The notes beneath the pieces were generated by a model. It saw only the letters and a list, made by a program, of their open reading frames with translations, was not told where the DNA came from and searched no databases. A DNA stretch of 64,000 bases from Cherax quadricarinatus. Its lineage: Eukaryota > Arthropoda > Malacostraca > Decapoda > Parastacidae. Positions 1 to 9,904 of this stretch are shown piece by piece. The stretch is taken from contig NC_091300.1 of assembly GCF_038502225.1 (NCBI RefSeq), forward strand, positions 45,484,080 to 45,548,079. Direction: 5' to 3'. The stretch's first letter is position 1. Each line of letters begins with the position of its first letter. A program made the translations under genes and the position numbers.

Positions 1-240
1 CATCTCTCCTTCCAAAATTTCCCTCGCTCCCTCTCTCCAGAACCTATCTCCTTCCAGACTTCCAACTTTTCTCTATATCCTCCTTCCCTTCCTACACGAT
101 CTCCTCCTCTTCCTCCACAACCTTTATTCCTGCAATCCTTCCTCCCTTCCTCCATCCCCACATCCTCCCTCCCTCCACAACCTTCCAACCTCATCTTTTC
201 TTTCCTCCCTCTCCCTTACAACCTTCCTTCCCTCCCCTCA
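1..240. repeat. Pyrimidine-rich low-complexity DNA
   Basis: The plus strand is almost entirely C and T (ctccttccctcc-type runs) with no clean unit length. No reading frame of interest is present. It is probably a decayed CT-rich simple repeat. Confidence 0.7.
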
Positions 241-643
241 TCCTCCAGAGGGAGGAAGAGGGGGAAATATTACTCCCAGCTGGAGTCATATTTCCTAGTA
301 ATTTCTCTGCTTTTAGTATACATTGTTGATTCTTTTTCAGCAGCTCTGACGCCATCAACACGCTTCTTTGTCTCCTCTAATGCAGTTTTTGATGGTGCCT
401 AATTTACGTATTTTTTTAAATGGCAGCAGTTGACTCGGGGAAGTCATAATCTTCATAGATAACATTTGAAGCAGCTCGTTCACACTCGTTGTTCCACACG
501 TCTCCGCACGCTAAGGAAGCGTGTCTACAAACTAGCGGCCAGAGGATCGAACCTCAGTCAGTTTTCACTCTCAATGACCCTCACGGGTTTAGCATTTCAC
601 AAAATTCAACTCGCTGAGCCTTGGGTCAGTTATAAGTACATTA
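241..643. other. Unassigned intergenic DNA
   Basis: I see no conserved domain, RNA or tandem repeat here. The short open frame at 466-651 has no recognisable motif and is not supported as a gene. Confidence 0.5.
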
Positions 644-740
644 GTGAATGATGAAATCGAAATAACACGATTGTAAACAAACTTGGGCTGGAGTTTTACG
701 ACTCACTCGTCATGGGTTCAAACCCCACCTGTTCCGTGTT
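644..740 (+). repeat. Rearranged tRNA-derived SINE fragment
   Basis: Positions 644-682 are the reverse complement, with several mismatches, of the SINE tail seen at 10987-11026 (core GTTTGTTTGCAATCGTG). Directly after it, 686-735 reads in the plus direction like the right half of the tRNA-like heads at 10581-10986, including GGCTGGAGTTTT and the B-box-like GGGTTCAAACCCC at 714-726. Tail and head therefore face opposite ways, so this is a rearranged or composite copy. No A box or acceptor stem is visible, so it is not a working tRNA gene. Confidence 0.45.
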
Positions 741-1134
741 TTCTTTGTTTTTATGTACATTAGCGTTACACTTTTTACTGTGTAACGTAAACAAAAGCCG
801 TGACTCATAGGGGTAAATAACCTACCTAGTCTAGGGGCATTTAAATTACTCCACATAAATCACCCTAGGACCAGCTTGTACCTTTACATAAAGTGTGGAG
901 ACAATAGTTATTAACAGGAAGGGTACAAAAACATATATAAAAATATAATACATTAATAGAAAACTTACATATACAACATACTCCACATACAAAATCATCA
1001 CACGCCAGTACACCTTGACCCAGTACTCCTATTAGCTCATTAGAACACTGCTAACATTTATAAACAGAGAGGCTCCATGACCCTACCCATCCCCCCCTCC
1101 CTTCCCTTCTGCCAGTCTCTTCTTCTTCTTCTTA
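741..1134. other. Unassigned AT-rich intergenic DNA
   Basis: Nothing is recognisable apart from a short (TTC)n tract at 1120-1133. On the minus strand this lies immediately 3' of the family B LINE end at 1135. Confidence 0.5.
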
Positions 1135-2767
1135 TGACCAGAGCTTTGGTAAGATGGGTAAGGAAGAAGGATGGGTAAGGATGGAAATATTGGAAAAGGG
1201 TGGGAGGGGGGTGAGAGGTAGGATATAAAAGGTAAGTGGCCCAACCACTTCGGTGTAATTTAAAAAGTGTATGTGAAATGATAAGATATTCTTTAAGGGG
1301 TATAATACTAACCCATCAGAGTCACATAGATATAACAGATATATAAGTACATGACTCTGAATTGGTAGTAATTATACAAGTTGCAATTGCTTTTTTTTTT
1401 TTTTTTTTTTTTTTTGCGATTGCACAACGGATATTTATGCGACAATGAAGGCAATAATTTTCTGGCCAGTTCATGGAATTACGTGACAATGGCTTCTTAC
1501 AGGTGGTGTCCAGCCATAGTAAATAGCATAATTTTACATTAGAAAGTTATTTAAGATGTCTCCCTAATTGGGGGCGATGATTTTCTCAGTATACATAGAA
1601 GGGTTCTGGTGGTACCCAATCTTCTTCATCAGGTAAGTTGCTCAAAATCATGGGTCGTGGGTAATCATCTTTATGAATAAAACGACGGACCCTCTGTGGG
1701 AGAGTCATTCTTTGAGTCCTGTGAGGCGGAGTATTGATGGTGTAATCGGTGGTATTTATCACTTGTATAAGATGTTCTCTATCTGGCATGTATAGTTCTT
1801 GCATTGTATAGAGTTGTTTCTTTTTTAGGGTGTCAAGGCGTACATTTATGGCAGTAATATCTTGTTGTATGTGTAAATCTGCCATTTTAACTCTCTCTCT
1901 CCTCCTGGTATCGGTAATGAAACGAAGAGCTCTATTCTGGACCCTTTGTAGCCGTAGCATGTTGGTCTTTGTTGTTAATGACATTGGGACACAAGGGTAT
2001 TCGAGTATAGGTCTTATTAACATTTTATACAGATGTTTTTTGACATGTTGAGGGGCTTGATTGAATCGAAAGAGACTGCTAAGACCGGCTTTAGCTATGT
2101 TGATCTTTTTAGTTACATGAGATGTTGAGTGGAGCAGCCTTTCTATTTCATATCCCAAAATCTTGTTAGGGTTTCTAATGGCTACAGGTGTACCTCTGAT
2201 GGAGATACCCCCTTTATCTTCAATTGTTGATGCAAAACACCCTATCGTGCTGACAAGGACCTTGTCAGGATTAGTCGTAATTCTCCATTTCTTTTCCCAA
2301 TTAGATGTTCGACGAAGTTCAATATTCATTTTTTCTATGACTCTCTCATACTTGTATTTTCCTGTTACCGGAGTTGATGAGACGACATGGATAACATCTG
2401 CAAACTGTGTCACAATTGTATCATTAAACTCTGGTTGAGGAAGGTCATTCACATAAATGTTGAACAGAAGTGGACTGAGACAAGAACCTTGTGGGACACC
2501 AACTGTCTGTATAAAAGGCTCTGTCGACCTGCCATGAAAGGTGGGAATGATTTTTCTTTGAGTTAAGAAATTATATATTACTCTGAGAAAAGTCCAGTTA
2601 TGGTCTGGTAGGTCAATGAGTTTGTATATAAGGCCATCATGCCATAAGCTATCAAAAGCTTTATGAACATCTCTGGTGGCAATTAGGGCAAGATTGCCCT
2701 GATGTTTTAGACTTGCTACAGTATCGAAAATAACATTTATTGCATGATTGGTACCTCTGTGTGTTCT
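1135..2767 (-). mobile_element. 5'-truncated Jockey-type LINE, family B copy B1
   Basis: The sequence matches 35515-37137 closely over its whole length, so both are copies of one non-LTR retrotransposon (family B). On the minus strand it holds the RT C-terminal half, a 3' UTR, an internal A25 tract (T run at 1391-1415 on plus) and about 256 further bases that B2 also has. Homology to B2 stops abruptly near 2767, inside the RT, which is the usual 5' truncation of target-primed reverse transcription. At the 3' end the minus strand runs into (AAG)n. The copy has no EN or ORF1. Confidence 0.85.
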
Positions 2768-2791
2768 TAACCTGCAGGAAAATCTCTCCAC
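1586..2791 (-). CDS. Reverse transcriptase C-terminal fragment (LINE B1)
   Basis: The 401-aa open frame covers the RT palm and thumb of a Jockey-superfamily ORF2. Visible blocks in order are VHKAFDSLWHDGL (motif A region), VPQGSCLSPLLFNIYVNDL (motif B) and the catalytic loop near residue 130, then RPILEYP and LQRVQNRALRF, ending FYVY. The catalytic loop reads FADVIHV where the sister copy at 36396-38372 reads FADDVIHV. A clean 3-base deletion has removed one of the paired catalytic aspartates, so the product would be dead although the frame is open. The first eight or so residues, including the ATG, come from flanking DNA beyond the truncation point. No RNase H domain follows the RT. Confidence 0.8.
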   Translation of the reverse strand: MERFSCRLRTHRGTNHAINVIFDTVASLKHQGNLALIATRDVHKAFDSLWHDGLIYKLIDLPDHNWTFLRVIYNFLTQRKIIPTFHGRSTEPFIQTVGVPQGSCLSPLLFNIYVNDLPQPEFNDTIVTQFADVIHVVSSTPVTGKYKYERVIEKMNIELRRTSNWEKKWRITTNPDKVLVSTIGCFASTIEDKGGISIRGTPVAIRNPNKILGYEIERLLHSTSHVTKKINIAKAGLSSLFRFNQAPQHVKKHLYKMLIRPILEYPCVPMSLTTKTNMLRLQRVQNRALRFITDTRRRERVKMADLHIQQDITAINVRLDTLKKKQLYTMQELYMPDREHLIQVINTTDYTINTPPHRTQRMTLPQRVRRFIHKDDYPRPMILSNLPDEEDWVPPEPFYVY

Positions 2792-3327
2792 GAGTATTCT
2801 CCACTACACAGGCCCCTGCACACTAGGGCCTTACAGGTAAACATGAGAACACCAAAACCAATAAAATAATCTATGGCATAAACTTCCCAAAACTCACCAT
2901 CCCTTCTCAAACACCAAACTGTGACGTCTTAGGACACCTTGCTCCACCTGCTGTGCTTCTCGTACCGACTCAAAAACATACCTCACCTGCTTCTGTCCTG
3001 GCTACTCTGACCAGGAATAATACACGTCTGGTTTCAGAACAAATCCCGCAAACTGACATTATATGTGGAGTGTCTTTCCTACACATTTCACAATACACTG
3101 CATAATAATTGCTTGCCTTGGCCCGGAGAGCCATGCCTGCGAGAGAGTGACAGAGTAAACCTTGTTGACTGAGTGACATTGTCTGCCAGAGCGAGGCAGA
3201 GGTAAGTGTGGGGTGGGTGAACCGGGTATGCCTATAGATGGCAGCACCAGCATGGCACGAAATATGAACCCAGGTGGACATACAAACGCCCGCTTCCCAC
3301 CCAAGTCTCCTACGAGATTAAGGCCAA
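2768..3327. other. Unassigned DNA with a short Cys-rich frame
   Basis: A minus-strand frame at 2970-3281 (103 aa) contains CEMC and CGIC pairs separated by about a dozen residues, which could be a chance zinc-ribbon-like pattern. I recognise no family, there is no second copy in the window, and gene status is not supported. Confidence 0.3.
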
Positions 3328-3426
3328 ATCATCAAGGCTGGTACTGCTGGCCGCACTGAGTCCAGCATGCAAACCACACCCAGGCTCATCAGGAAACAAT
3401 CTGAGGAACTTGCCAAGTTCTCTCAA
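3328..3426 (-). repeat. LINE family E 3'-end fragment
   Basis: The plus strand reads TACTGCTGGCCGCA followed by a GAGTCCAG stretch. This matches the 3' coding end of the family E copy at 7401-7786 in the same orientation, with scattered substitutions. Only the ORF end and UTR are present. Confidence 0.5.
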
Positions 3427-3559
3427 AGACAAAAGTATCGCTTAAAATTTTAGAGAGGAATTTTAAACAGATTTTTCATGGCCATCACTAAAATTACAGT
3501 ATTATGTACTTGTAGTAAATTTCATAAAATTTTAAAAGGAGGTATTCAAAAAAATCTTA

Positions 3560-3725
3560 GTCACAATACCGTAGCTGGAACAATACATGAGTAACCTGCA
3601 CTTCGAAGAGTGAAACTAATGATGAAACTTCGACCTGACTAGAACCAATTGGTGTCAATGATCCAAGTCGGACCGAAACGTCGTCATAAGTTTCTCTCTC
3701 CCAAGTGCGAGTTATGTGTGTCTTA
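3560..3725 (+). repeat. Repeat with hammerhead-like core
   Basis: The segment from CACAATACCGTAGCTGG to TGCGAGTTATGTGTG has an internally deleted relative at 33432-33515. It contains the hammerhead-type string GAAACGTCGTC described in the next entry. Such modules are known at the termini of Penelope-like elements, but no Penelope RT is adjacent here. Confidence 0.5.
3653..3690 (+). ncRNA. Putative degenerate hammerhead ribozyme
   Basis: The order TCAATGA, then TCC-AAGTC-GGA as a short stem II, then CGAAACGTCGTC resembles a type I hammerhead with minimal stem III. In that fold ACG pairs with CGT across a single T, and the cleavage triplet is GTC. The CUGAUGA core is degraded to UCAAUGA, so self-cleavage is doubtful. 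GAAACTT at 3624-3630 and AAGTTTC at 3688-3694 could form part of stem I. This is a by-eye fold only. Confidence 0.4.
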
Positions 3726-3798
3726 GATCACCACTTTGTGGGGAGCCGGTGGGTGGCAGAATATAAGATGAAGAGAAACCTATCATACCTAGCATACT

Positions 3799-4690
3799 AT
3801 CAAAGATACGGTACTATGTTCCACAGTCAGCCCTCCTGGCCCTATATCACTCTCTTATTTACCCCTATCTCACCTATGGAATTTGTGCATGGGGCTCAAC
3901 AACAATTAACCATCTCAGACCACTAATTACCCAACAAAAGGCTGCAGTCAGAATAACAAATTCCCACTACAGGCAGTACACACCACCAATATTCAAAACA
4001 CTCAACCTACTCACCATACAAAACATCCATACTTATTATTGCACCTATTACATACATAGAACACTTAACTCTGATGTTAACCCTCCCCTCAAACATCTCC
4101 TTGCCAACCTCAACAGAACACATGACCATAACACAAGGCACAGATCACTCTTTGATGTTCCTCGTGTCCATCTCACACTATGCAAAAACTCAATGCACAT
4201 AAAAGGCCCTAAAATCTGGAATTCATTACCTGTAAATATAAAAGAAACACTACCTGTTTATAAATTCAAGTCTCTTCTCAAAGTTCACTTACTCACTCAA
4301 AACCAAATAAATACTGAATAACTGAACCTTATAAATTGTATATCTTAAATGTTTCTCACAATTATATCACATAAATGTTAAACCTATGACCCAATCTAAC
4401 TTTGTTATTTTTTAAATACACTACCTAACAGAATACTCCATTCTACTGAATGTACAGCAATGCAAGCAACCATATGACTTGTCGTTGTAATACTCATTTG
4501 TACTTTATTGTTATCTGTTTACAATAATGTTTTATCACTGATTACATCATTGCTTAGTTAATCTTAAGTTAATTTTAAGCCAGCCCGTAATGCTATGCAT
4601 ACAAGTGGCTTTGGCATGCTGCTCTTACCTGTATTTTTTTGTACCTCTGTATGTATGCTAAAATTATTAAATAAATAAATAAATAAATAT
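3799..4690 (+). mobile_element. 5'-truncated LINE D (3' end)
   Basis: The copy carries the last 172 codons of an RT ORF, an AT-rich 3' UTR and a terminal (TAAA)n tract at about 4665-4690. The protein end is clearly related to LINE C at 47117-48836. The tails differ, TAAA here and TTGAA in C, so D and C look like two families of one clade. Confidence 0.7.
3803..4321 (+). pseudogene. RT ORF2 C-terminal fragment (LINE D)
   Basis: Reading from 3803 gives an uninterrupted 172-residue frame with no start codon of its own. It contains KIRYYVPQSALLALYHSLIY, GICAWGS, QQKAAVRI, HNTRH and KGPKIWNSLP, then a TAA at 4319-4321. The LINE C protein at 47516-48049 has the same blocks in the same order, so it is the post-RT thumb and C-terminal region of a Jockey-superfamily ORF2. 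Catalytic RT motifs are missing because of 5' truncation. Confidence 0.7.
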
Positions 4691-5440
4691 CAGGAGGAAG
4701 ATCTGGTAGCTCACTGAGTGGTGCATGGCAGCCTTCCAGGGGTTGACCACGTGCGACGCTGGCGTGACCACGTGCGAGCGTTCATTTGCACAGAATTACT
4801 AAACACCACAAATAATAAAGCTGAAGTTTTGGCAGTAAAGACTGACAACGATAACCCAGTCATTGTGGTTTTATATAAACCACCAGATGCAACTTCCCAA
4901 CAGGTAAAGGAATGGCTGTTGAAGAGTGATCACTGTTGAAAGATCTTCCAACCGCAACCTTAAATATCCTGTTGCCTGGTGATTTCAATTTACGATATCT
5001 ATAATGGAAGGACGTAGCAAATAATCCCATGGAGATAATCCCATGAGGCAGTTCAAATGAAAATTCTCACACAAACGAGTTATTGAATCTCTAATAAATT
5101 GGCCTAAGCGAATAAATATTTGAGCCAAGACAACTGTAAAATACATTTGACCTTATTTCCATGTAACTGTACCGAAGACTGATTCAGATTACAGCCTAAC
5201 TGAAGCTCAGACTTGTATGAACAGGAAGTCCTCTCAACCTGCAAACAGTTATGAGGATGCATTCACAAAATTTAACTTTAATAACATCAGTTTGGATCAA
5301 ATAAATAATGTCCTTAATTAAACATGTTGGGGAGATACCTTAAATAACATGGATCCACGACGGTGTCTAGAAAAATCAACTATAAGACAGATGAAGTATA
5401 TGCAAAACACATTCCTTTAAGAAAATAAATGTAAACCGCG

Positions 5441-5760
5441 GAGAGACGCTCCCTCTACCGGAGAGACGCTCCCTCTACCGGAGAGACGCTCCCTCTACCG
5501 GAGAGACGCTCCCTCTACCGGAGAGACGCTCCCTCTACCGGAGAGACGCTCCCTCTACCGGAGAGACGCTCCCTCTACCGGAGAGACGCTCCCTCTACCG
5601 GAGAGACGCTCCCTCTACCGGAGAGACGCTCCCTCTACCGGAGAGACGCTCCCTCTACCGGAGAGACGCTCCCTCTACCGGAGAGACGCTCCCTCTACCG
5701 GAGAGACGCTCCCTCTACCGGAGAGACGCTCCCTCTACCGGAGAGACGCTCCCTCTACAG
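5441..5760 (+). repeat. 20-bp satellite, 16 perfect units
   Basis: The unit GAGAGACGCTCCCTCTACCG repeats 16 times head to tail with no change except one base in the last unit. Such homogeneity inside a heavily decayed LINE shows that the array is much younger than its host. It sits in the EN-RT linker of E1. Confidence 0.98.
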
Positions 5761-7400
5761 GTGAATGTGTAAAATCAGAGAACTTCTCAGTGAGACAGAT
5801 CTGTTGAAATGCAAAAGGAAGCACTGAGTAGGGAAGCAGAAAATATTGAACTTAAGTTAAATGAATCTTACAGGATGTAGCAGATAGAGAAGCTAAAAGT
5901 AATTAATGAAATTGAAAGAAATTCAAAATATTTCTTTTCATATTCCAAAAAAGAAAATACATCTAGTATTGGGCCCTTACTCAGTCAAGATGAAGCTTAC
6001 ATTGATGACAGCAAAAAAAAAAAAAAAAAAAATACTGAATTCTCAATACAACTGTTTAGTGAACTGTTAATAAGACAAAGGTCGACAATCTGAATCTCTT
6101 TTATGAACGAGACTCGACACAAAACTGAACTTAAAAAAAAAGTTGACAAAATGCCCACGCATTCTGCCCCAGGCCCAGACTAGTGGAAATTGTTCATCAA
6201 GAAATGCATGAATCCCCTTTCACGTGCCTTAAATATTCTACGGAGAAGGAGCCTAGACACGGCAGTCGTACCACAATCGCTAAAACAACAGATATAGCCT
6301 CACTCCACAAACGTGGCAGAAAAGCAATAGCAAAGAATTATATAAAGATAGCACTAACGTCCCACTTTATAAAAAAAAACTGAAAGAGTTCTAATAAGCA
6401 AGATCACCATCCATTTGGATTCCCAACACCCGCACCTCTTGCCCGCAACTACTGGACCACTGACAGTCTTGGATACACTGGAGGACAAACATAATGCACA
6501 TGAATACACGACTTTGCAAAAGCCTTCAATAAGTGCGGTCACGGTGTAATAGCGTACAAAATTCGTACTGAAGGAATAATTGGAGAAGTGGGCACATGGG
6601 ACTTTAGTTTTCCAACCAATAAACACAGAATAATAGTAAACAAATCCAAATCAGAGGTTGCCACAGTAAAAAGCTCTGTTCCACCTTTCCTTCATTCTCA
6701 TTTCTGACATATGTAAACCATATCACGATGCAGACGATACTAGAATTTACATGACAGTGTCATCCATTGCGGACATAGTAAATCTTTAAGTGGATAAACC
6801 AAATCTTCCAATGGACTGAAAGAAACAATATGATGATCAATAAGGACAAATTTCAGCTACTCCGTTATGGAAAATTTAAAGGAAATAAAATATAAAACTG
6901 AGTATAAAATAAATTCTAACCCCACAACAAAAACCTAATGTGAAGGATCTGGGAGTGATAATGGCCAGAATAGTACTACTATCACAACTGTGAGGAAAAT
7001 GATGCAATGGATAATAAGAACATTTATATAAAACAAGGGATGACATACCAACGATGATCCTCTATGTTACTTTTTTTCTCTAGGCTGGAATACTGCTGTA
7101 CACTAACAGCCCCTTTCAAGGCAGGCGAAACTGCAGATCTGGAGAATGTACTGAGAACCTTCATCGCCCCTATAAGTTCCATCAAGCAACTTAATTACTA
7201 GGAATGTTTGAAGTCTCTTGACCTGTACTCCTTGGAACACAGGCGAGAAAGATAAATCAAAATTTACCTCGAAAATCCTAGACGGACTGGTTCCAAATCT
7301 GCACATATATATCACTCTCTTTGAAAGCAAAAGACTCTGCAGACGGTGCAACATACCCAATGAAAACAAAGGTGCAGCAAATACAGTGAGAAAACACAGT

Positions 7401-7786
7401 AAGTGTTGGGGTTACCTGGAGGTTATTCCGGGGATCAACGCCCCCGCGGCCCGGTCCATGACCAGGCCTCCCGATGGATCAGGGCCTGATCAACTAGGCT
7501 GTTACTGCTGGCCGCACGCAGTCCAACGTACGAGCCACAGCCCGGCTGATCCGGCACTGACTTTAGGCGTCTGTCCAGCTCTCTCTTAAAGGCAGCCAGG
7601 GGTTTATTGGCAATTCCCCTAATGCTTGATGGGAGGCTGTTGAACAGTTTTGGGCCCCGGACACTTATGGTGTTTTCCCTTAGCGTACCAATGGCGCCCC
7701 TACTTTTTATTGGGGGCATTTTGCATCGCCTGCCCAGTCTTTTACTTTCGTAGGGAGTGATTTCTGTGTGCAGATTTGGGACCTGT
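7401..7786 (-). mobile_element. 5'-truncated LINE E2 inserted in E1
   Basis: The minus strand reads VPNLHTEITPYESKRLGRRC, RGPKLFNSLPSSIRG and a SNSLVDQALIHRE-type ending. E1 carries the same protein end on the plus strand (VPNLHIYITLFESKRLCRRC near 7285). E1 stops at about 7400 just after NTVRKHS and resumes at about 7786 just before NSLPPYM, so E2 lies within a single E1 codon stretch. The insertion is nested, opposite in strand and from the same family. Confidence 0.75.
7435..7719 (-). pseudogene. RT ORF2 extreme C-terminus (LINE E2)
   Basis: This 94-aa open frame is the last part of a LINE ORF2, after the RT domain. Blocks are GTLRENTISVRGPKLFNSLP, then AAFKRELDRRL, PDQPGC and SSNSLVDQALIHRE, ending at TGA. 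It lacks RT motifs because of 5' truncation. The same ending occurs at 28917-29049 on the plus strand and, decayed, at 7890-7960 and 3328-3426. Confidence 0.65.
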
Positions 7787-8085
7787 GACTGTTAAACAGC
7801 CTTCCACCATACATGGAGATTACCAATATACCCCTGGCTGACTTCAAGAGGTCACTGTGGTGACCTCTTGAAGTCAGCGTGTAGAAAGCAGTAACGACCT
7901 GGCTGATCAAGCCCTAATGCACCAGAAGGATGGATCATGGACCGGGTCACGGCGTCATTGACCCTCCAGGTAGACCACGTGAGTCTGATGTGACCACAGC
8001 AGGAGGTTTAAACACCTAACCGCTAACACAAAAACAACCACAAACACAACAACCGCCTCCACACCACAAACTAGGTCCCAAATTG

Positions 8086-8878
8086 TGGAACGTACATAAT
8101 GAGCCCTGAAGACATGAGAAGCCTGCGACCAAAGTCGGCAGAAGAGTACCGCCGTACGTTAGGGAATTCGGTATGATCGTGTTGATTTTTTTATATAAAT
8201 ATTTAGGTATGGAATTACAGTACGATATTGTCGTTATGGTATAGTACGGTACGTTTCTGGTACGAAAAAAATATCGTACATTACACTCAGCCTTGACCAC
8301 ATAAATATACCGTACTCTCAGCCTTGTCCACATATATCGTACCGTACACTCAGCCTTGACCACAAATATCGTACCGCACACTCAGCCTCGACCACAAATT
8401 TCGTACCGAACTCTCAGCCTTGTCCACATATATCATACCGAATTCTCAGCCTTGACCACAAATATCGTACCGTATACTTAGCCTTTACCATATAGTGAAA
8501 TTCGCTTCCAGATTTTAGTAACTCATGACATATCTAAGTGGCAGGTGACAGAGGACAGAACATTAATGTGAACCCAGGCATTACGCTTGTTAATGTTTGG
8601 TAACACCTCCATGATGGAACATTGGAACGAAACAAAATAAATGATAGTAGTGTATTTATATATGGTCAAGGCTGAGTGTATGGTACGATATTTTTTTTAT
8701 ACCTAAAACGTACCGTACTTACCATAAGGACAATATCGTACCGTAATTCCGTACCTAAATGCTTTTATAAAAAAAATCGACAGCATCACATGGAATTCCT
8801 TAACATACCTTACACGAGTCTTCTGTCGACTTCGGTCGCAGGCTTCTCAAGTCTTCAGGGCTCATTATGTGCGTTCCA
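8086..8878. mobile_element. Foldback (inverted-repeat) element
   Basis: The left arm at about 8086-8307 is matched in reverse complement by about 8657-8878. Shared blocks are TGGAACGTACATAATGAGCC, a GAAGACATGAGAAGCCTGCG block, TTAGGTATGGAATTACAG and CACTCAGCCTTGACCACA. The spacer of about 350 bp carries a short tandem array. No transposase is present, so a MITE or foldback derivative of a DNA transposon is the likeliest reading. Target duplications were not resolved by eye. Confidence 0.6.
8282..8500. repeat. Imperfect ~33-bp tandem repeat in foldback spacer
   Basis: Six to seven diverged copies of a unit containing CTCAGCCTTGACCACA followed by AATATCGTACCG are present. The unit is the inner end of the foldback arm, so the array grew by repeating the arm terminus. 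Confidence 0.65.
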
Positions 8879-8911
8879 TGAGCAGTGTGTTTATACTAGG
8901 TTGTACAGTGA

Positions 8912-8990
8912 CATCATTATTATGATCAAAAGAAGCGCTAAACCTACGAGGGTCATATAGCGCAGCAGGGCATGGGGTAGTGCAGGATCA
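8912..8990 (+). repeat. Dispersed repeat fragment (GCGCTAAAcc type)
   Basis: TATTATGATCAAAAGAAGCG followed by CTAAACCTACGAGGGTCATA recurs in diverged form at 63190-63235, and a related core occurs at 43648-43680. It is probably a SINE fragment. The end points are uncertain. Confidence 0.4.
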
Positions 8991-9060
8991 TAGAGTAGCA
9001 AAGATGGAGAGGATAACAGAGGAAAATTAGAAAGCGCTGTGAGGAGTGCTAAAGGAAGGA

Positions 9061-9770
9061 TTATCTAAGTTTGTGTAATAAATCACTGTCAAAAAATAAA
9101 AAATGGAGTGTGTCAAAGATGGGGCTGTCAGCAAGGTTAGAAGATAAAGGAAGGATGTTAAAGCGGTGACGACATTGGAGGAAAATTCTGCATGCTCGAT
9201 AACAGACAGGACAGTTCAACAGAATATGGGAAATGGAAATTGGAACCAGACAATTCCCAGAGTGGAACAGGGCACCTCTCCATGAGATACTCGTGAGTGT
9301 GCCCGATGCCAAGACAGGAGAATGTCTCCCAACCTCAGCATCGATGACAAGAAGGCCAGAAACCTAAACTTGGTTTGATACAATGTAATTTGTTATGAGT
9401 TTTAACAGACCAACGTTGTTGCCAACGGTTGCGTAGGCGAGTAGAGATTACAGCAAAATAGGCCAAGAATTTAATACCTCTATGTGAAACTGGGACGTCA
9501 TGTACTGCAGATCGCGCAGCGGAGTCTGCCTGCTAGTTGCCCTGAACATCAACATGACCAGTGACACAACAGAAAACGATTTCTTTGTTTTTGCCAGAAA
9601 TGCGGAGCAACCAAAGTTGTATACGAAGAACTAGGGAATGGAGTGAATCAATTATTTTTTAATAACTTGCAAAGCACTAAAGAAGTCTGAGACGATTACA
9701 AACGTTGAGGTAGGCGTAAGAAGGTTTTTTCTTCCTCTGCCAGTTACTTTTCGTCCCAATGTTTGATCAA
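9061..9770 (-). pseudogene. RNase H and Cys-motif end of LINE F
   Basis: Translating the minus strand from about 9600 gives EIVFCCVTGHVDVQGN, a stop, then QADSAARSAVHDVPVSHRGI. This is the C-terminal half of an RNase H domain (GHVxVxGNExAD motif). A frame at 9312-9061 continues with RGALFHSGNCLVPISISHI and LLNCPVCYRACRIFLQC, which fits the Cys/His motif after RNase H in I-like non-LTR elements. The RT itself is absent, and stops and shifts are present. The window's other LINEs show no RNase H, so F is a separate family. Confidence 0.6.
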
Positions 9771-9904
9771 AGAGATATCACCAGATATCACCAAGTTTAA
9801 TGCCTGGTTTCACACTACATGTCCTGTCCTCTGTCAACAGCCACTTAGAAACAGTGCTTTATGTAGCGCGTCCTCGCGGCACAGCGTGGACGTCAGTACG
9901 TATG
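9771..9904. other. Unassigned spacer
   Basis: No repeat or coding signal was found between LINE F and the minisatellite. Confidence 0.4.

Larger units (their letters stand above)
4691..7980 (+). mobile_element. Decayed LINE E1 (EN-RT), split by satellite and E2
   Basis: Pieces of one non-LTR element can be followed on the plus strand through many stops and shifts. EN comes first: VIVVLYKPPDAT near 4860 and PGDFN near 4975. A linker with KYFFSYSKK and SIGPL follows near 5930-5970, then SAPGPD near 6175, the RT catalytic ADDTRIYM at 6730-6753, KDLGVIM near 6950, SLEYCCTLTAPFK near 7080 and SLDLYSLEHRRERY near 7215. It breaks off about 7400 and resumes near 7786 with NSLPPYMEITNIPLADFKRS and a 3' end at about 7980. 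It starts right after the LINE D tail. The element is old and inactive. Confidence 0.7.
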
